A stretch of 64,000 nt of DNA from Channallabes apus (taxonomy: Eukaryota > Chordata > Actinopteri > Siluriformes > Clariidae), in contig CM060106.1 of NCBI GenBank assembly GCA_030522415.1, forward strand, positions 31,779,485 to 31,843,484, read 5' to 3'. Position numbers and translations under genes: made by a program. Positions 58,921-64,000 of the stretch are shown here, in pieces. Under the pieces are notes generated by a model. That model was not told where the DNA came from. It made no database searches and was given only the letters and a program-made list of their open reading frames with translations. Numbering within the stretch: the first letter of the stretch is position 1; each line of letters begins with the position of its first letter.

Positions 58921-61125
58921 AGCGAGGCTGTATTTTCAGAGGTAGAGGTTTTATTGCGTAAAACACTGGATAAAACTATACTGCTTCGAAGACATTAGAA
59001 CCGCTAAAGAACAGCAGAAAGAAAACAGTCATAGATGAAATAAAAACCCAATACTTCATCATGTCTCGCTTTTCCTCCTTCCGGGATCCACGATAATAAA
59101 TAATAACCGAGATTAATCCTTAAATACAAACTCATCTACGTGTTACGAGCATACGTATATTACAGCAAAATCCTCTACGCTCTCTTCATGTGTCCTCCTC
59201 GGATATAGAAATATTCTTAATTTCAGGAATGTTGGTGGACAGAAGCACATACAGTATATAGAACAGTATAGAGAAAGGAAATGACGTTCCAAAGAAGCAC
59301 GGTATTTTTTAGATAGATGTTAAAGATGCACATGGCTGTATTAGTGATTTGATATATAGTCATGGAGGAAAGAAGGAACATACTGTACTGTATGTCTGAG
59401 GGGAAACGGGGACATGTTAGCACCTGACTATACAGAGAGAATGATCTTCCAGTGTCACGAACGATATTATTGCCTGTCTTTAAGCTTAACCATGAGAATC
59501 CAAAAAATATATATAAAGCAAAGGGAAAAATAAACCAAACAAAAAAATGATATATACATATATATATATATATAGAATAGTGCTGGGAATGGAATGTTTT
59601 TTCAATGCTGTTTGTTTCTTGACGTTTTTTCTACCGCACTGCAATGTATGGCGAGTGCACATGTGAAACACAAACGTATACTGTACATACACACACATAA
59701 GAAAAAATAAATAAAAACATAGAAATAGTGTAAGAGAGTGAGAAAGTGACTGACACAATCTCCAAAATAAAAACTAAAATAAAAACACCAGTAGTGCACT
59801 AAAACTTCTAAAGTATTTATTCCGCGTAAAACACATTGCCCTGGATAGAGCTTATATAAACAGTCGTGTTTAATTGATCAACTTGATTTAAGTAAGGCAG
59901 TGCGAACTATCCTAGAAGCAGCGAAGAAATAAAAAAGTATGTTTTTCCTTAATGGCCAAAAGATGTTAATTAGAGAATCTCTGCAGGGAGCAGTTACAGA
60001 TAGATTCGCTCAATCTCCACTCCGTCATTACAGAAACGCTTACTCTTCCTTTTTCTTCACTGTCCCTCTTTTTTTTTCCTTCTTCTTTTTTTCATCTCAG
60101 CCCCGAGATGAAGCTCCTCTGGCGCCTGGTCTGGGTTTCAGTTTTGTCTGCTGATTAGCGCGGAGTGTGTTGGGTATTTGCGAGTTTAGTAAACTCCTTT
60201 CGGCAGATGTGAAGCAGCCTTAAGGCCCAGGGGTTTAAGTGTCGAGAGTTTCCCCTCGCAAAGCGGGAAGATATCGACTTTCTTAAAGTCGGGATCATTT
60301 CTCTTTATCACAAAACATTAATATCCCTCCCCTCCATGCCGCCAGTTTGCGCCCAGGCAATAAAAAAAGCCCCACGTTCTATTTACCTCCTTACTCCTGC
60401 TTGGCTTTAACAAAAGGAAGTAAGATGAAAGTTGATCCACTTTATTTTACTCTGTAAGAGGCTCGGTTTTGTCCATGTGCCATTAATCTTTTTTTTTTTC
60501 TTTTTATCCAGATAGGAATATTCAAAACAGAAATGCATAAACAATATAAAGAAAATGGATCTGTGTTTGAGGATCGTTTAAGTTGTAGAAAATGGAACTT
60601 TAATTGTCGCCAGGAGAAAACAAATAAGAAAAAAAATATCATTAAAGAAATATCATTATCTATACACTTCATATCTACACGATCACTTCTTCCATACTGT
60701 TTCATGATCTAGGACGTCTTCAGACATTTCAGCCTGTGATTACTCCTTCATCTCAATCAAAATCCAGGACGATCAGCTCCTGGGTGAAGCTCTACAGTGT
60801 GTTATGTGAAGGCTGCTTGGCTGGAGATCAGCACGTCATCGCTTTCTGTAGTCGAGCTGAATAAACTGACATGTTGCGTCATCTTACGAAGAAGAAAGTT
60901 AGGGAAAAGCACATTCCACGTTTCACCCTGCGCTCAAATGTGATACGTGAACAAATGACACACTGTAACTGCACAAATAACACACATCTGACTCTAATGG
61001 GGCCTGTAAATACATTTCATTGATTTTTTTTTTTCTCCTGTTGGTGGTCATCTTGAGGGAGGGAGGAAGGACAGAGAGCAGGGAGGGTTGCTGGGCAGTT
61101 CTGGGGGCCGACCCTAAATGACGAG

Positions 61126-61160
<35 letters not shown>

Positions 61161-61839
61161 GGGGCGATGGTGGAGGAGGTGAATTGATTTCCTCTGCAAT
61201 GACAGCTCCAGTCAGACTGGCACCAAGGCCCCCACCTCCCGTCATCTCCTCCCCTCATCTCCCCATCCGCCCCCCTGCTCTTTCCATCCACTGCCTCCAT
61301 CCGCCCTCGTCATCGGCGCTGGGCAAATGGCCACCGTGGTGTCATGTTCGTGATGGGTGTTCGTGGCAGCCCTCTTCCATCTCTCCTCCCTCTTTGACTA
61401 TCACCAAATCGTTCACACGGATCATTTTTCTGATAAAAGCATTATTTTTGGGACAAAAGTCATTTTAAGTGACTGGATTCAGTGACTGTCCTTTTTCTTC
61501 CTTTTTTTCCCCCCTAATGCTTTGTAATATCATTTCAGGTAACTACAGTAAAGCTACAGATTGTGTTTCACACTGATCAGACGATGATGTACTCTATATG
61601 ATTTATAATCTTCGCAAGACTGCCTGTACCACTTTTTTTACGAGCATCTTCATATTCATAGCACACCTGATCACTACCGTGCCTGCTGTGGTTGAAAATC
61701 AGGTTTAGTCACTAGATTTGGGGCAGTCCATGCTTCTGCTTCTCTCGTCCATTATAAAAAAAAAAGAAGAAGAAGAAATAACTGTTAACCATCTGATGCT
61801 ACTCGATGGGTGATGGTGACGCTACGATGCTCTACGGCG
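58921..61839 (-). other. Probable 3' UTR of the zinc-finger gene
   Basis: This lies directly downstream of the stop codon on the minus strand. It is long, mostly repeat-free and has few footprints (59250, 59381, 59386, 59679, 61544). Minus-strand AATAAA signals occur at 58955-58950, 59821-59816 and 60447-60442, so the transcript may end at one of these. Contains (GT)n at 61130-61158 and a C-rich stretch at 61225-61300. The extent is inferred. Transcript data would be needed to fix the end. Confidence 0.45.
59381..59392 (+). other. Double excision footprint
   Basis: Reads TACTGTACTGTA: TA, CTG, TA, CTG, TA, the exact product of two successive footprints at one target. Confidence 0.7.
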
Positions 61840-62105
61840 CTACAGCTTCTCAGAGTCGATGTAGAGAGATGTAGTTTGGGCCGTGTCACTTGCAAAAGCG
61901 AATCCTCCCGCTGCAACTCCCTGGCTAAAGTGTCCATCATCAGGGTTGCCAGATGCATCAGTCTCGATTCGCAAGCGTTTGAAGCGTCGATCTGGATACT
62001 GGCTGTTGTCAAAGGGCATGCGGTGGACACACAGTACGTGGGTCTTTAAGTTACCCTTCTGTGAAGCGCTATAGGGGCAGTACTGACACTGGAACGGCCT
62101 CTGAC
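61840..62105 (-). CDS. Terminal coding exon of a C2H2 zinc-finger protein
   Basis: On the minus strand an acceptor site (a CT-rich tract, then CCTGCAG) precedes an exon starting at 62105. The first complete codons give QRPFQCQYCPYSASQKGNLK, then THVLCVHRMPFDNSQYPDRR: a classical zinc finger, C-x2-C at the start and H-x4-H at the end, with a TGEKP-like linker before it split by the intron (phase 1). A basic stretch FKRLR and a Gly/Ala/Ser-rich tail follow, ending SLYIDSEKL at TAG 61842-61840. The finger has the residues needed to bind zinc and probably DNA, so this is likely the last finger of a nuclear transcription factor. I do not recognise the family member with certainty. The rest of the gene lies beyond the right edge. 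The surrounding repeat-poor, enhancer-like DNA fits a developmental regulator. Confidence 0.8.
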
Positions 62106-62827
62106 CTGCAGGAGAGAGAGAGAGAGAGAGAGTGAGAGATACATAGAGTTTTCTTATGAAGAAATATATTTATGGCTTGAGGTTGATTATGTACTGTAGG
62201 TAACAGCTAACTAGTACGTTCATCTCAATGCAGAAATGTCTGACTTGTTGAATCCAAGTAAACAGTTTTTCTCAAGTCTTCGATTTTTATCCATGACCAC
62301 GTTTCTAATGAAAGATCAAGTGTATAGATAAAAAAAATAAATACAGATACAATACATTTACATTAGAATAGTGGCTCTATACGAAAAAACTGTTAGCAAT
62401 ACCTCATGCAGGAGATCTAATGTTCTTTAAAAAAAAAAAAAAAACGTCTTATCCATTCAAATAGAGACATGGACTTTGCTTGATATTCGGTGCACTGCAT
62501 ATTGGATCTGATCACTGCTGAGTTGTACACAAAGGCCCCTATTAGGCCACACAAGCTCGTATGAGAGATGCAGATTACGTGCCTATCATACCGGTGCTCC
62601 CTTATCAGCTCCTTCCACTTAAAGCAAAGCCAGACACTCTCAGCTGCACACTACTTTAGGACATTAATAACAGTACATTTGCTCTCCATTTTTCTCAATT
62701 CAATTTGAAAAGCACTAAATCAAATTAACATGGGGTTTAAAATAGCAGCCGGCGAGGTCCACTGCATGTAAAGAGCCTGCATTAAAGGTGTGGCAGGAAT
62801 GCATTGTGGATACCGGCCGTCTCCACA

Positions 62828-62892
<65 letters not shown>

Positions 62893-63211
62893 TGTGTGAG
62901 GCTGAAAAAGACAGGATTTATAAGCATTTGGAGTTTGGCTTTGGAGTCTCGGCAGCTTTCAAACACTACAATGTCTGCTCAGACTGCAGCACAAAGGGGA
63001 TTGCTACAAGTTTGGGGGCTTTCGATGTTCCAGTTGTCTGAATTTTTCGATAAGCGAGCCGGCGCCACACAATGCTGGCCTACTCTTATTCATGCGCCCT
63101 TTAATTTCACACTCCCTTACATTACGCCAAGTCCGAGAGGCAGAATTTCCTCATCCGATTTTACACTCAAATAAAAAGCCACTGTTGACCCAACAAGTAC
63201 CTCAACACACT

Positions 63212-63276
<65 letters not shown>

Positions 63277-63476
63277 TCTCACTCCATCCCTTCCCTCCTC
63301 CGCCGAAGTGCTGGCAAAACACAGATTGAGCTCTCTGTTATTGTCAGAGCAGAGTCCGTCTAAGGTAAAGAGCGCATCCATTTTTAATCCAGTATGAATA
63401 AAAGATCCTCTGTAGGTTTGCTCCTTAGAGAGAGAGAGAGAGTGAGAGGGGGGGGGGGGTGGCAATGCCTTTTATC

Positions 63477-63509
<33 letters not shown>

Positions 63510-63779
63510 GCAGTGGTCGTAATAGTAGTAGCATAGTAATTGCAAATTCTACTCCAGTACAAACACATTACACATTACATTAACCAAGTAACACAAAAAA
63601 GCAGTTCACCAAAGTTGTTGAACCTAAACTGGTCAACACATTATACAGTGCAAACTTAAACTGACTATTATACTCTAAGGAATGTAATGAGACAGGTATA
63701 AGACCAACCTTGGAGTATCGATCCATTTTTTTTTAAAAATAACCTTGCTCAGGGTAGAAACAGTGGACAGGAAAGATAT
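62106..63779 (-). other. Intron of the zinc-finger gene
   Basis: Starts with the acceptor and a (GA)n/(CT)n tract at about 62110-62132. Contains (CA)n at 62827-62890 and 63217-63273 and (TTA)n at 63477-63509. 62940-63110 is unique and relatively GC-rich without a frame flanked by splice sites. No further exon found in the window. Confidence 0.55.
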
Positions 63780-63780
63780 A

Positions 63781-64000
63781 CAGTGGCTTGCAAAAGTATT
63801 CGGCCGCCTTGAACTTTTCCACATTTTGTCACATTACAGCCACAAACATGAATCAATTTTATTGGAATTCCACGTGAAAGACCAATACAAAGTGGTGTAC
63901 ACGTGAGAAGTGGAACGAAAATCATACATGATTCCAAACATTTTTTACAAATAAATAACTGAAAAGTGGGGTGTGCGTAATTATTCAGCCTCCTGAGTCA
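63781..64000. mobile_element. DNA transposon end, cut by the window edge
   Basis: Begins TACAGTGGCTTGCAAAAGTA, with the CAG start after TA that is typical of Tc1/mariner-like elements. It continues TTGAACTTTTCCACATTTTG, TCACATTACAGCCACAAACA and CAAATAAATAACTGAAAAGT, words of a repeat common in fish genomes. The right end lies outside, so its size and exact family are open. Confidence 0.6.

Noticed and set aside
61118..61468. 116-codon plus-strand frame
   Set aside because: Starts in a GT microsatellite and continues in C-rich probable 3' UTR. No domain and no splice signals.

Overview
The window looks like non-coding chromosomal DNA of a teleost fish. It is AT-rich and dense with long CA/TG microsatellites. 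It carries many copies of a tRNA-headed SINE of the DANA/Mermaid type, several Tc1/mariner relics, hAT elements and a DIRS-type tyrosine-recombinase retrotransposon. A catfish-like (siluriform) genome is my best guess from the SINE family and the Tc1 load, but I cannot prove it from sequence alone.

Layout. 1-7.4 kb: repeat-rich intergenic DNA with a SINE pair, a second SINE type, a Tc1 relic and another SINE. 7442-13365: a DIRS1-like retrotransposon with inverted terminal repeats, an internal complementary region, broken gag/RT/RNase H-MT reading frames and an open tyrosine-recombinase frame. A 1483 bp hAT element is nested in its right terminal repeat, flanked by a perfect 8 bp target duplication. 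13.4-17 kb: Tc1 relics, a TG-rich unclassified repeat and a probable MITE. 17-58.9 kb: gene-poor DNA with SINEs, Tc1/mariner fragments, a 354 bp hAT MITE, a LINE 3' end and several relatively GC-rich non-repeat blocks that resemble conserved regulatory DNA. 58.9-64 kb: the 3' end of one host gene on the minus strand. It has a terminal coding exon with a C2H2 zinc finger (61840-62105), a probable long 3' UTR below it and intron above it. The window ends inside another DNA transposon.

The most interesting signal is not a gene. The heptamer TACTGTA and its reverse complement TACAGTA occur about 98 times by hand count (52 and 46), against roughly 14 expected from base composition. Comparison of the two arms of the DIRS terminal repeat, and of the two arms of a Tc1 relic, shows that the motif arises as a 5 bp insertion at a TA. 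This is the known excision footprint of Tc1/Sleeping Beauty-type transposons. Four places carry double footprints. The interior of the DIRS/hAT insertion carries none. The window therefore reads as a fossil record of very heavy cut-and-paste transposition.

No RNA genes, CRISPR arrays or prokaryotic features are present. Apart from the zinc-finger exon, all protein-like reading frames belong to mobile elements or are chance frames in repeats.
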